DNA of 64,000 nucleotides. It comes from Taxillus chinensis (lineage: Eukaryota > Streptophyta > Magnoliopsida > Santalales > Loranthaceae). The position numbers were made by a program, and so were the translations under genes. Positions within the stretch are counted from its first letter, which is position 1. Every line of letters begins with the position of its first letter. Below the pieces are notes generated by a model that was not told where the DNA came from, ran no database searches, and saw only the letters and a program-made list of their open reading frames with translations. Positions 48,899 through 61,731 of the stretch are shown one piece after another. Location: assembly GCA_023512835.1 (NCBI GenBank), contig CM042090.1:10571343-10635342 (forward strand). Reading direction: 5' to 3'.

Positions 48899-49854
48899 TC
48901 TGGCTATGCTCAGAGTTTAGGCAACGACAAAGATAGTAAATTTCGACAAAGGTAGTAATGATGGCTCTACCATGACGTGGAAGCTCTGTCGTGATGTAGA
49001 AGCTAAGGATAAATCGAAACAAATGATACTTAAACAAGAAATAATGAGTACACCACTAAAATACTATTAACTATAAAATTACCATAACAAGTTAAAATCA
49101 TCTTTTGTTAACCAATTTAACTTGTTACCATTTTAAATGGTGTACTAAATAAAATTTCTATAAACATGGGCAATGCAAGTTTAGTTTAACTTTTATTATT
49201 TGTTTTATTATAAATTATGACTTATGCCAATTCTAAAAACTAATAATTAAATAATTAATTTTATTATTTATTTTATTATAAATTATGACACACGCACGCA
49301 TTTGTTATAAATTTAAAATATCATTTAAAATATTTTAATAGTGTTCACCTTTAATTTTTTTTTTTCAATTTTTTTTATCATAAAAATGTGAATTCTAGAA
49401 AAAGAAAAATTAGATTCAACAATCAATTTTTTTTCCTGGGTGAAACTACAAATTATAATAATTATTGGATAATGAATGTTAAAGGATCAGACAATTTTAA
49501 GACAAACTAGTAAATATATATATTTAAATGACTTCATAAATCTAATAAGTATCATGAGATTTCATTCTTTCGTTTAATAGTCTTAATGACTTCATTTCAT
49601 TTTTTATGTTAATTTCATCCCAACAATAATGATTTTATTCTCCTCAAGATTGGCCCTTGACCAAGTTATTATTTATTTATTTATTTATTGAAGGGACTTG
49701 ACCAGCTAGATGTATGTTGTTTTTTTTGTTTTTGTTTTTTGGCTCCTTTTCAGTTTTCCCGGCTGCCAAACAGGAATTGGCTCTCCCTGGTTTCCTCGCA
49801 GATTTGGTGCGGTGAATTGAGATCCACAAAGGGCACAGCAAAAAAACCTGAAAA
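48899..49854. other. Intergenic and 5' leader of the AP-2 sigma gene
   Basis: AT-rich sequence without a coding frame. The last 150 bases or so before 49855 are less AT-rich and probably hold the 5' untranslated leader. I saw no clear TATA box. Confidence 0.45.
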
Positions 49855-52800
49855 ATGGTACTGCTATAATTTCCTCCTCTCTTTTTTTTTTTTTTCAAAA
49901 AAAGTAAAAAAACAATTGTCACTAAGTATCTGCAAATCTGAGAGCCTAAGTCACCCATCTCCGATCGCTGTTTTTTTGTATGCAGATCAGGTTCATACTA
50001 TTGCAGAATCGGCAGGGAAAGACTCGTTTGGCCAAGTACTACGTTCCTCTCGAGGAATCCGAGAAGCACAAGGTCGAATACGAGGTTGGCTCGATCTCCT
50101 TTATTGCTGTATTACCTGATGATTCTCTGACCTAACATTTTTATTATGCTCGCCAGCTTCGTTGCTCTGAATGTTGTAATTTGATTGTCTGTAGGTTCAT
50201 CGGTTGGTTGTCAACAGAGACCCCAAGTTTACTAATTTCGTTGAGGTCTGCGAACCCTTCTTCTTCTTCTTCTTCTTCTTATTATTATTATTATATTTTT
50301 TTAATTACGTTGTCGCGAGTTTGACCTCAGGGTGGGTGGTTGCCTCCGACATTGTTACGCACATTACATATATGTGCCCTCCATTTGCAAAAAAAAAAAA
50401 AAAAAACATTAGGAGCATTTTATGTATTCTAAGTTATGCTTCAATTCACATTGGGAGTGATGATAATGATAAGTTATTTTGGGATCTAGGTGTCCTACTT
50501 TTGAACGTGAATTGCAAGATTTTCAGGTTCGCATTTGTTTTGTGCGTAGAGAGTGATGAGTGAGTCCTATGCTTCTGTTCAAACAAGCCTTGGCATTAAA
50601 TTTGTAACTTATACGTGTGATTATCATTTTATATGAAGCATTTGAATGAGTGAGTCCTATACCTGTGTTGCTTGCTGTGTATTAGATGTGGTGTGGTGGC
50701 GAAGTAGAGATGCTGATCGTAAGGCATTGGTGAATGCGGCGGTAGCAGTTAGTGTTTTTAGTTGTGGTAATTACTTGTTTATGGTGGAGAAGGGCTAATG
50801 TCGGCCCATAGAATGATGATTATAGCTGCAACAAGGTAATGGTGATCTTGTGGGCTCGTGGAGGTGTCTGTGGTTGTCTCGAATAGGCAAAAGGTGGAGG
50901 TAAAAATGTGCTGGTTTTGTTTTAAGTGCCGCAGGTGGTGGAAGCTGTGATTGCAGTAAGGCAGTGTAGTGGCTGTGTCTGTTGGAGTTCAAATCCAAAA
51001 TTCCTCATTCCTACTTGGGATTCCTGAAGTGATTTGCACTGGCATACATCTAATGCCATTCCCCATTTCTCTACTTGGGGAATCAGTTCCACTGAATGCA
51101 TGCATGAGGAAATTTCCCTCTCGCAGCTTACTGATTTGTGCTTCCAAGTTAACAGTCAAAACCAAGTAAAATTATCATGTTGGGACTTGGGATGCACCTT
51201 TAAAGAGAAAATTTCTTTCTATATGATCCTAAGGAAATGAAGACAAGATTTCTTAATTGGATTCGGTGCTCCACTGGTGCCAATCCTAGCAAGTTCTGAA
51301 ATGGAGTATCAACTATAAAGCTAACTGAATTGAATCTCTTGTTCTTCCCACTGTTTCTCAGTATGTTTTTTTGGTTTTCAAAAATGAAGTTTCATATAGG
51401 CAGTCTTGTTGTATTGTGAAGTTCTTATTTCCATGACGTTTAAAGACTATTGCCCTCATCTTTTGTGAGTTGGAAGATAATGATGCCAATTACCATTTAC
51501 CAAAGAGGCTTTTGATTATTGAGTGACACCAATCTTACTACTTTGCTTGCTTTTCACTTTAATACAACCAATTTTCACTACATTGGGGTTTGACCTGACA
51601 GAATTTTTTAAAATTCATATTAATTTTTTTTAGATAAGTTTATTTTTGTGTACAATAATACCCCTATATGTAATGGTTTATGAGGTTTTATCCTATGTTG
51701 CAGTTTCGCACGCATAAGGTCATCTACAGGCGATATGCTGGATTGTTTTTCTCAATGTGTGTTGACATTACAGATAATGAGTTGGCTTATTTAGAGTGCA
51801 TCCATCTCTTTGTGGAGATATTAGACCATTTCTTCAGCAACGTGTGTGAGCTTGACTTGGTATTTAACTTCCACAAGGTTTGTGCTCTCTCAAGCTTCCA
51901 TTGTATATTTGATCAATTTTATTTTCCCTATTTCCTATGTTACATGGACATGGGACATGTGACATGCCAACATGACAATAATTGTTCAAAAATTTGAAAT
52001 CTTGACATGTTGGGACACATTGAATTTATTTGAAAAGAAAATGAATGTGAGAGGAGGGATTGCATTTTATTTAAAAATAAAATGAATTAGAAAAATGGAT
52101 TAGAGAGGAGGGATTGCACTATCTCTCCTCGTCATGCACGCAAACCAGACCCACTGAGAGAGAGAGAGAGAGAGAGGAGAGGAGGGGAGAGAGAGAGGGG
52201 GAGGTGTGGCCCCTAGCTGGATGTTGCAACTGCCAAAGTTTTGGAGCAGAGAGAGAAGCCACACTCTGGAGCTGCAATTCATGCCACACCTGCTGAAGCT
52301 TCGCCACAGGTCGCTGGACATGGTTGAAGCTTGCTGGAGGGTCGTCGGTTTGGTTCATCACCTCTTTCCTCCTCAAATCTCGTTTTGGTACTCATCGAAC
52401 CCTCCTAGAATGTGAAATCACTTTGGTTTATTGTGTTCTTGGTGGTTTTGGTTTGCATTTGGGGGATTTCAAGATATATTGCCTAAAACATATATTGCCT
52501 GTGTCCTGCCCGCGTGGGAGGAAGGGATGTGTCGGATGAGTGTCTCGAAAGCCTGTCGAACCTCAAAAAAATTGCTGATTTGTTTCTAGTGTGTCCTGGT
52601 AGTGGTCGTGTCAAAAGCATGTCAGTGTCTTTAAAGTGGCCGACCCTGATACACAAGGCTATTTCATGTGTCCGTGCTTCATAGCCTATTTCAATAATTT
52701 TCAGGACATTTACATTGCCATTTTGAATTCTTGTTTCGTAGCCCCAATTTATTATGCTAATTAGCAGAAGTTTGTGACTCCATAACTTCTGTTAGAAATT

Positions 52801-53263
52801 GAGTGAGAGCTTGATGTGAATATATTTTCTTTTGATGTAGGTGTATCTGATACTTGATGAATTCATTCTTGCTGGAGAGCTCCAAGAGACGAGCAAGAAG
52901 GTGTGTGGCTTGTTAGATACTTTATATGTAATTTTGTATGTGCAGTCTTGTTACTAAACTGCTTTCTCGGGTCACAAATTTTTCTTTTGGTTTCAACTTT
53001 TATGATGCGTCCTTTCATATTTTAAATTGGTCACATGATGTCTGGCTGAGAAAGATTTTTGTGCTGCGGGATGATTCTGAAAGTAATGATGAAAGACACC
53101 TACGCCATTAATCTCCTTGGTTTCTTTTAGAGGAATTTATGTTGAAGTGTGTTATATCATTATTGCGCTAATTCATTGCGGAAACATGCAGGCCATCATT
53201 GAGAGAATGGGGGGAATTGGAAAAACAAGAGTGAACATTCCTTTGGCGATAGGAGCGAAGTGA
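49855..53263 (+). CDS. AP2S: AP-2 complex subunit sigma (clathrin adaptor small chain), frameshifted at the C-terminus
   Basis: Exons are 49855-49857 (the ATG alone), 49986-50084, 50195-50245, 51704-51877, 52841-52900 and 53192-53263. The protein is nearly identical to plant AP-2 sigma: [40 protein letters not shown], then [20 protein letters not shown]. It is the small core subunit of the plasma-membrane AP-2 adaptor, binding acidic dileucine signals on cargo for clathrin-mediated endocytosis; Arg15, a conserved cargo-site residue, is present. In the last exon six G (53209-53214) follow AAT where five would keep the family ending: the frame as given runs 152 aa and ends [17 protein letters not shown]. 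With one G fewer the end would be MGELEKQE and the length 142 aa, as in Arabidopsis. The single-ATG first exon has GT right after it. AATAAA at 53726 may be the poly(A) signal. Confidence 0.93.
52090..52210. repeat. GA-rich low-complexity tract in intron 4 of the AP-2 sigma gene
   Basis: A GAGAGA and GAGGGGA tract lies around 52155-52205, inside the 963-bp intron between 51878 and 52840. Apparent frames on both strands here are composition artefacts. Confidence 0.5.
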
Positions 53264-54220
53264 ATTTGGTCTTTCTGCTCTTTCAGTAAATGGACAAAAG
53301 AAATCCACATCACCCCCGAAGGCCTTCTATCTATTTACCAATATGGCCCCTGTTGCCGGTTGATGTTGCCTCTACAAATTCAGTAGTGGACTGGATTATA
53401 TATTGTTTGTGTAAAGTGCCCACACACACCGATCTGTATATGGATGAATGTGACTTCATCTTTCATTATCTTTTTGTTGAGGTTTTGGCCGACTCATTTG
53501 TTCGAGCACAATCATGCTGTTGAGTCTGAATTTTGAAGTTGTTTTCACCAACTTCTGCTAATTATGCTGTTGAGCACAATCATGCTGGCTTTCTAGGGTG
53601 GTTGCATCGCACTATTCAAATACGAATTTGCTCATTTAATTAATAAGCTTTCTTGTGCACTTACAACTTGTATCTGGCTAGGGCAATTCGGCTTGCTTTC
53701 CATTGAGATACTGTTAGTCTGTTACAATAAAGACAGGCAATTTGTGGTGAGCCGAAAAGTGAAATTTGGAACTGCCCTATTTCCTAGCGATTGGTGCTTG
53801 GTAACCAATTTTTTTAAATAGCGAGGTCCATGGTGCGTGTGCTCTTGCACCGAACACAACCTTAAAGAAAAAAAAACCTTGGGCCTGCACTTGATTAAAG
53901 AATGATAATGCCCTTCCAGGATCTTTGCAAAGGGCCTTGAGTGGTGTGCCAATTGAAACATTTTTTGGGCAATCACCACCCTTTGTATCAACGGATTATT
54001 ATTATTATTTTTAAAACCAACATATCTCAATTACCAAAAAGAAAAAAGCATATTTCTCCGTATATTTTCATGGATTATTATTACTGTTTAAAAGCATTTT
54101 AAGTCTTCTCATCATTTGATTTTATATCACAGTATCATTTTTAAAGAACCTGAAACAAAAGTCAACATCATTTGACTCTAGCCATCATTGTTGTCATAGA
54201 AACCTTATAGTTTTTTTTAG
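53264..54220. other. 3' region of the AP-2 sigma gene and intergenic sequence
   Basis: The 3' untranslated region probably ends after AATAAA (53726-53731). The block at about 53910-54130 is similar to 59505-59650, a local duplication described among the findings. No second gene is seen. Confidence 0.45.
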
Positions 54221-54651
54221 GGCCGTAAATGAACTAAATGTTCATGAACAAGTTAGCGTTCGATTAGATAAAAGATCATTTATGTTCGTTCGTTAAGTAA
54301 TAGTGATATTCGTGAATATTATTGTTATATTCGTGAACATTTATTCGTGAACATTCACAAATAGTTCATGAATATCGTTCGTGTTCGTAAAGGTTTGTGT
54401 AATAAGTTTACGATGTAATTTTTTTTACATATTTTTATAATTTTATAACTTTGTTTGTAAATGTTTGTGAACAAGTTTGTGAACATATGTTCGTGAACGT
54501 TTATAAACCATTCGTGAATAACAGAGTAACATTCGTGAACCGTTTGTGAATATCATAGTTTAAGGCTTGTGTTTAGTTCAATTCATTAATGAATAATAAT
54601 GAACACGTTTGAACACCTTATTACTTGGCTCGGCTCGATTCGTTTACAGCC
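54221..54651. mobile_element. MITE-like element rich in TTCGTGAA words
   Basis: The left end is GGCCGTAAATGAAC and the right end, reverse-complemented, GGCTGTAAACGAAT, an inverted pair. The body is built from many copies of TTCGTGAA and TGTTCATGAAC-like words, a pattern common in plant repeats with GGCTGTAAACGA ends. No coding capacity is seen. Confidence 0.55.
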
Positions 54652-55136
54652 ATAAGAGTATTCAATTCAATAAATATTGTCAATTAACCAATTTCGCATC
54701 GGATAGTGATTCTGAAGTCGTTGGCCCCCCTCACGACTTCGGCAATGTTTTCGATATTGAGATTGATATTCCGGCCCAATAAGCTCCTACTTATGATTTA
54801 CGTCCCTATTGCTCTCGTGGCATGTGTCTCGCCGAATGGCGTAGTTCTTCAACGATGGGTTGACTCACCATTGTGCTTATTATTTATGTTTATTGTATGA
54901 TTGTTTTCCTTTTCTTGGGCCTTTTTTGGATTATTGTAATATTTGTAACAATCTTCCTCTATTCTTGGGTGAGATCATACTATGCCCAAATCCCTTATAT
55001 TTCTTTCTTGTCCTTAATAATATTCTGTTGTTATAATCGTATCTTTTAACTGCCTCTAAATGAGTTTGGGCGCCAAAAGTGTAAATGTAGCCTTATTGAA
55101 GATTACTTAAAGAAAAAGATCAATTTAAGTAAGTAG

Positions 55137-58100
55137 TACCTAGACAATGGATGCTCACAACATATGACTGATGATAAAGATTTAGTTGTAGACTTTGAGC
55201 TAAAGAAAGTACCATCAGTTATGTTTTGAGACAACAAGAAAGGTAAGACATTAGGATATAACACCTTGACAAATGATACCGTTTCAATTAAATCTGTTGC
55301 ATTAGTTCAAGGATTGAAACATAATCTTTTGATTGTCGGTCAATTGTGTGATAAAGGATTTGATGTTACTTTTCTTAATAATGAGTGTCATGTTGTTGAT
55401 AAGGTTTCAAGAGATGTAAAACTTAAATGAACAAGGGATAACAACATATATATTGTGATCTTAGGAAATAATTTCTCTGAATCAATTTATTTCCTTGTTA
55501 AAGCATCAAAGGATGTAGCTTGGTTGTGGTATAAAAGATCTGCACATTTAAATTTCAAATCTTTGTCTAAACTTGTACCTTTATATTTAGTGATTGGTTT
55601 GCCCAAGTGTTCTTTCGGAAAAGACTCTCCATGTAGAGAATGTTAGTCATGAAAGCAAACTAGACACACATTTAAAAGTATAGGTACAAGTTCAATGAGT
55701 ATGCCACTCTAGTTACTTTATATGGACTTATATGGTCTAATTCCAGTTGCATCTCTTGCTGGTGCGAGATACACTCTAATTATAATCGATGATTTCACTA
55801 GATATACATGGGTCATATTTCTTAAATCCAAAATGCAAACCTTTGATAATTTAATAGATCTCTTCAATTGGATGAAGATGTTACAAGGATTGAGCATTAA
55901 ATGTATTAGGAGTGACTATGACATAAAATTTGATTGGTCTTTAATGATGGATTATTGCACAAAACAAGGAATCCACACGGTTTTTTTGCACCAAGAACTC
56001 CACAACTGTAATGGAGTTACAAAACGCAAGAATAGAACTTTAGTTGAATCTGGTAAACTATGTTAGTTGAAGCATGACTTCCTCTCGGTCTATGGGCTAA
56101 AGTCTGTTATAATAGTTTGTTATGTACAAAACATGACTATTATTAATAAAAGAGCAATGAAAACACCTTATGAGCTTTGGAAAGGTAAAAAGCCCAATAT
56201 CAGTCATTTTAAAGTCTTCGGGTGTCCTTGCTACTTTTTAGTTAATAGAAAAGAATAACGAAGTAAATTTAAATCCAAATCTAATGATGGTTACTTTGTT
56301 GGTTATTATTTACATAGCAAGGCTTATAGAGTTTTCAATAAAAAATATCTAACAGTTGAAGAATCAATTCATGTTGTCTTTGATGAAACTCACCTTGGGA
56401 AACCAATAGAAGTGTCTTCTATTACATGTGTGTAAGATAAGAATGTTAAATATGATTATGATGAATTAACTTGAATTTTGTATTCCGATCAAAGAAAGGT
56501 ACACTTAAGAGTTTCGAAGAAGACATAAAAGATTAGTCTCAAGAACTTATTAATCATGAAAATACAAGAGAAGAACTTGCAGACACTGAGACTGGAATAT
56601 CAAATCATGACATCGTGGACAATGAAGAACAACATCATAATCAATTTGACATGTCAACTGAATTGGAGTCAATTCAAGAGAACTTAGAACACTTGAGAGT
56701 TTTAGATGATAGATCAGAATTTTCATGAGATCTCATTTGGAGGAAAGATCATCCCAAAGAACTCGTGATTGGTGATCCTAATGCAGGCATTAAGACTAGA
56801 TCTGCCACCATTAATGAAAGCCTACATCTTTTCTTTTTGTCTCAAATGGAACCAAATGTGGTAAATGAAGCGTTGCAAGATCCAAATTGGATAAAAGTCA
56901 TCCAGGAAGAACTTAATCAATTCAAAAGGAATTATATGTGGACATTGGTTAATAGACCTAAAACACAACAAGTTATTAGAGTTAAATGGGTATTCAGAAA
57001 TAAACTGGATACAAATGGAGTTGCTGTGAGAAACAAGGCTAGACTGATTGCTAAAGGTTATTACCAAGAAGATGACATTAACTATAACGAAACCTTAATA
57101 CCAATAGCAAGACTAGAGGCTATAAGAATGTTCTTGGTTTATGCATCACATAAAAGATTTAAAGTCTATCAGATGGATTTCAAAAGTGCATTTCTTAATG
57201 GCACTATAAATACTAAGGTTTATGTAGAGTAACCACCAGGTTTCTTGGAACACAAGAATAAACACAAGGTTTATAGACTTAAAAAAGTCTTATATGAATT
57301 AAACGAAGCTCCAAGGGCATGGTATGACACACTATCAGACTTCTTGCTAAAGCACAAACTGAGAAAAGACAAAATTGACACCATATTGTTTCTTAAAGAA
57401 ACCAAAGATCACATACTAGTAATTCAGATCTATGTGGATGATATTATCTTTGGATCAACTGGGCCAAAACTTTGTGATGAATTTTTAAAATTAATGCAAA
57501 GCAAGTTTGAGATGAGCATGATGAGAGAACTCACATACTTTCTTGGTATTGAAGTTAAATATTTGACCAATGATATCTTTTTTCATCAAGCTAAATGTAC
57601 TAGAGATATACTGAAGAAATTTGTTATGATGAATGTTACCTCTATGAGAAATCCTATGCCTGCTAATGCTGAGTTGGATATGGATGAGACTGGTAAACAC
57701 GTCAATATGACATGATAAGTTCCTTATTGTATCTCATAGTAAGTAGACCAAATATTATGTTTGCTACATGTCTTTGTGCAAGATACTAATTTAATCCAAA
57801 ACAATCACATTTGTTGCACATTAAAGGAATATTTAAGTATCTCAAGGGAACAATCAATTTGGGACTTCCGTATCCAAGAGATAGTAACTTTGAATTATTG
57901 GGTTACTTAGATGCTGATTATGTTGGATGTAGAGTTGACGGGAAAAACACAACCGACACATGTCAATTCTTAGGGAATATATTGATATTATGGTTTAGTA
58001 AAAAATAGAACTTAGTGCCCATCTCAACTACGGAAACTGAATATGTTTCTATAGGAAATTTTTGTGCATAACTCTTACGGATGAGAAGTCCTGACTACGA

Positions 58101-58315
58101 TTTGAACTTCAATCTTGTTCCATTATTGTGTGATAGCAAAAGTGTCATTGCAATTACAAATAACCCTGTCAAGCATTTAAAAACTAAGCATATAGAAATT
58201 AGGCATCATTTCATTAGGTATCATGTGCTTAAGAAAGACATATGTGTAGAATAATTATCCACCGATTATTAACTTGCTGATATCTTCACAAAACCATTAA
58301 ACATGCAAGGTACAT
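55137..58315 (+). mobile_element. Decayed Ty1/copia pol (protease, integrase, reverse transcriptase, RNase H)
   Basis: Domains appear in copia order. The protease motif LDNGCSQHMTDD is at 55140-55178. The integrase region (about 55500-56260) has DDFTRYTWVIFLKSK and [20 protein letters not shown]. The reverse transcriptase (56765-57715) has VKWVFRNKLD, YQMDFKSAFLNG, and the catalytic IYVDDIIFGS. RNase H (57811-58310) has ATEY-like TETEY, LLCDSKSVIAI and LADIFTKPL. From 55137 to 56264 the frame is kept but broken by about seven stops; further right there are only a few frame changes and more stops. Gag and LTRs are not recognised. It cannot make a working protein. Confidence 0.88.
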
Positions 58316-58319
58316 AAGA

Positions 58320-59944
58320 TAATTGTGACTGTTCAAAAAGATCTTCATCTTCTTTTTCCATTGTTGAAAGAATTTAAATGTGCACTTTATTATATTAATA
58401 CTATAATAAATATAAACATTAATACTATGTTTGTTATATTTAGTACGAAACAACCAAATATATATGTCAAATCTATAAACGTAACCTCAATTTTTCTATT
58501 CTAAAATAATAAAACAAGATTCATTATGTAAATTTGGAACGAAATAATAGGAATCAATAAGCAGTTTTTGATCATTTTATTAATGTTATATTTTTAGTAT
58601 TTGAATATAATATTAATGTTTTATGATTAATATTTAAACATATTAATAATATTCTATATTTTGGTATTCCTCGATGTATTAGTAATGTTATATGTGAACA
58701 AATTAATAATGTTTTATATTTGATATTCAAACAAACTAAAAAAGTTTAAACTTTAATTGACGAACTCAGATTCAAACATTATACTTATAGCTTTGATGAA
58801 GAATATGAAATGAAAGGAATAGGAATTGTCTAGTTACTACAGAAAAAGAAGAAAATGAAAAAAAAAAATCAAAGGAATCATAGGAAGGTTGAGGGGAGAG
58901 ATGCCGAAAGATAGGAATCTACTACTGTAGATGCCGAAAGATGAGTGTATTCATCATATAAAAGTTATTTGTGTTATTTATTAATAATATTAAATGATTA
59001 TTTTAAATTTTATATTTTAATGTGAATGTATTTATTATTATAGTGGATGCATTTATCAGCCCAACCTCTTCATTGTAGGGCAATGGATGGAGAAGCAATT
59101 TATACGCTTACACAGAAAAACGTCACCAAAGAGACTTACGGTGTAAACACATGTCATTTTCCCTGATACAGAAAGATGAAAAACACACATAAAACACAGG
59201 GAAAAAAAATCAAAATGACAAGTAAAAAACAAATAAAACAGTAAAACACGTCCCAGCCAGCAGCAGCCACACCCCCACACTTCACTATAGGGCAACTGAA
59301 TGGAGGAGTTTTTTTTTTTTTTTTTTACAAAAACGCATTTCATTAAAGAGAATTACAAAAATACATGACACGAAAATTTTGATTTTTAACCAATAAAACT
59401 GGGATAATAAATTTATAATAAATTTGACGCGAAAATTTAATGCGCAATGAATATCAATAATAAATTGACTTTGACTTGTAAAATTTTCACAATGAATAAA
59501 TGTCCTTCCAGGATCTTTGCAATGTGAGTGGTCTGTGCTAATTGACACTTTTTGAGCACAGCAACCAACATATCTCACTTACCAGAAAGAAAGAACACAT
59601 TTTTCAAAAATTTGATTCTGCAAATATTTCCACGGATGATTTTCACTACCTAAAAGCTTTGCTGGTAATGGTAAAATTTTGGTAAATTTCTATTCAATTC
59701 AATCAATGTTGTCATTGAAACAATCACCCCCACTTCAAATCCCCGTTTCCTTCTCCCCGATACAAAAAGAAAAAAACCCAAAACAGAAACAAAAAAAACA
59801 AACAATTCCAAAATGACAAGTAAAAAAGACGAGTGGAGGAACCACTATAAACCGTGTGTCAAAAAGAAAGACCCCAGTCTGCAGCAGCCACAACCCCACT
59901 TCACTCATCATCGAAAAAACTCACATTCAGAAACACAATTCTCA
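58320..59944. other. Intergenic, with a duplicated 3' flank of the neighbouring gene
   Basis: An AT-rich part (58320-59040) is followed by 59155-59295, which resembles 59755-59910, the 3' flank of the minus-strand gene. The block at 59505-59650 resembles 53910-54130. Frames at 59056-59578 are not supported as genes. Confidence 0.45.
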
Positions 59945-61441
59945 TCATTTCTCCTCCAACTCATCTTCGTCTGGGAAGCGCAGATGCTTCCCTTCTGGTG
60001 CAGACCAATCTCTCAACCGCATCATCCCTGGGGAAGCCTCCCCAGTCACCGGTTCTTCCTCACTCTTATCATCGGCACAGACTTCTCCACCAATAAACTC
60101 ATCATCACTGTTGTACACGAACCGCGTGTGCTTCCCAGTAAACTTCACCATATTCATCCTTTTCATTCCTTCACACAGCTCATCAATCATCAGCCCACTA
60201 TCCTCCTCCCCTTCTTCATCATCCTCATAGTAATCTTCTTGTTCTTGTTCTACTCCTACTTCAGAAAGCTCTACTTCTTCTTCATCGTCACGGACACTAG
60301 CATTCACCTGGGTAGACCAGGCTGAGGCATTATCCTCATCGGCACCCATTTCTTGATCGGTCACCACAGAAGAGCAATCTGACAAATCAAAGATCTCCGA
60401 TTTCTCAGAGAAATCCAACAGCAAAGATCGATTTATCAGGCTTCTTTGTGACTCCAGAACTGCCTCTTCTTGCTTGTTCCCATCAACAACTTCACCAATC
60501 ATCACCTGCCATAGACAAAACCCTCAAATTTAAAACAACAAATACTTACACAAAACACCAATCGCCACCACCCTGCCATATCATTTCACAAAAACACTAC
60601 AATCAATAACAAACAATTTCACACAACCCTCCTAAGTTAAAAAAAAACAAAAATTTCAATAAATCAACATTTCAACAAAAAGAAAAACCCTGAGTTGAGA
60701 AACATACAATTTCACACAACCCCCAGTGACCACCTACCATAGCATTTCACAACAAGTGGTTCAAAGAAAAACCCCCGACCCACAAAAAACTAAGACAGTC
60801 CATTCAAGCGGAAAATCACCTGAGGAATGTTCAACTTCTCTTCGATCAGACCGGAAGCGACAGGGACGACCAAGGCCGATCCAACGCCGCAGTTGTTTGC
60901 GCAAAGATCTCCGGCGACGGGATTAGCGGTGCACGGCGTATTCGCCGGCGTGGGGGCGAGAAGGCCTTTGAGATGAAGGAACGGGCCTCCTCCGCCGAGC
61001 TTGGAGAACACGGCCTCTTCTTCGACCTTCTGCAGGAGAGTCTTGACCTGGCCGCGAAGCAGCGCCTCGCCGGACCCAGGCGTGGCCAGCTTCGCCATGT
61101 TGCTCTTCTGCTTCGCCATGGATGACGCAGGCGTCGTCGTCTCGGCTCCCAGCCCCCTTGCCGCAAGCCCTACGATCGGCGAGTCGTTGGTAATGTCGAT
61201 CAGGGCAGTCCGATCCTGTTGCTGCTGCTGCTGCTGGTTCCTCTGCCTCGATTTTGTCAGATTCTTCTCCGATTCCTCGATCAGCTCTGCATAAAGCCCC
61301 CAAAAAAGAACAAAAATCAACAACGATTACACCAAAACTTCACAGATCCGACAACACGAATCGCTCACTTGACATGGGGATTTTGCTGCTGTTGCTGGTC
61401 TGCGATCTGGTGACCCTCCTCGAAGACATTGGAGTTTCCAT
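59945..61441 (-). CDS. Acidic plant protein with a cyclin-B-like destruction box, family not named
   Basis: Three exons on the minus strand, 61441-61369, 61286-60820 and 60505-59945, join in phase with GT/AG borders (366 aa). The N-terminus is basic (SSRRVTRSQT). A seven-glutamine run precedes RTALIDITN at residues 50-58, a full RxxLxxIxN D-box very close to cyclin B. Then come GSGEALLRGQVKTLLQKVEE and LLAPTPANTP, the latter with possible CDK sites. The second half is very acidic (about 252-283), followed by KFTGKHTRFVYNSDDE (301-316) and a second GKHLRF (352-357). No membrane segment or signal peptide is seen. I recognise the overall look as a conserved plant protein but cannot name it. The D-box and MSA elements suggest a mitotic role ended by the APC/C; that is inference. 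Confidence 0.8.
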
Positions 61442-61609
61442 TGAAGACCTTACCTTATTCTCTGCGTCGCGCGTTCGGAGAATCGAAACAGACGATCGCG
61501 AGCGAAGGCGAAGAGATCGAAACACGGTGGAGACCTAGGGTTTGCGAGAGGATTGAAGAAAGGGATAAAGAAAGCCAAAGGGGTGTGTCTGTTCTCGATT
61601 TGAATGGCC

Positions 61610-61616
61610 TTATATA
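61610..61616 (-). promoter_or_regulatory. TATA box of the D-box gene
   Basis: On the minus strand the sequence is TATATAA. It lies about 170 bases before the start codon and about 20 bases from the MSA element at 61637-61644. Confidence 0.6.
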
Positions 61617-61636
61617 GGGGATTTGAGGCGAGGATA

Positions 61637-61644
61637 TGACCGTT
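61637..61644 (-). promoter_or_regulatory. MSA element of the D-box gene
   Basis: The minus strand reads TGCAACGGTCA, which fits the MSA consensus YCYAACGGYYA at all positions but one, the same position as in the securin-like gene. Placement directly upstream of TATA is as in that gene. Confidence 0.6.
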
Positions 61645-61731
61645 GCAGAGGCCATTCTATTTTATATTTTACAGTTTTTTTTTTAAACAAAATTCCTTTT
61701 CTGGAACGGGAGGGAGATACGTTCCTACAAC

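Noticed and set aside
59813..60325. 170-aa open frame on +
   Set aside because: It lies opposite the third exon of the minus-strand D-box gene, whose phase, splice borders and composition are far better. Its serine/histidine/proline-rich sequence is the shadow of an acidic coding region.
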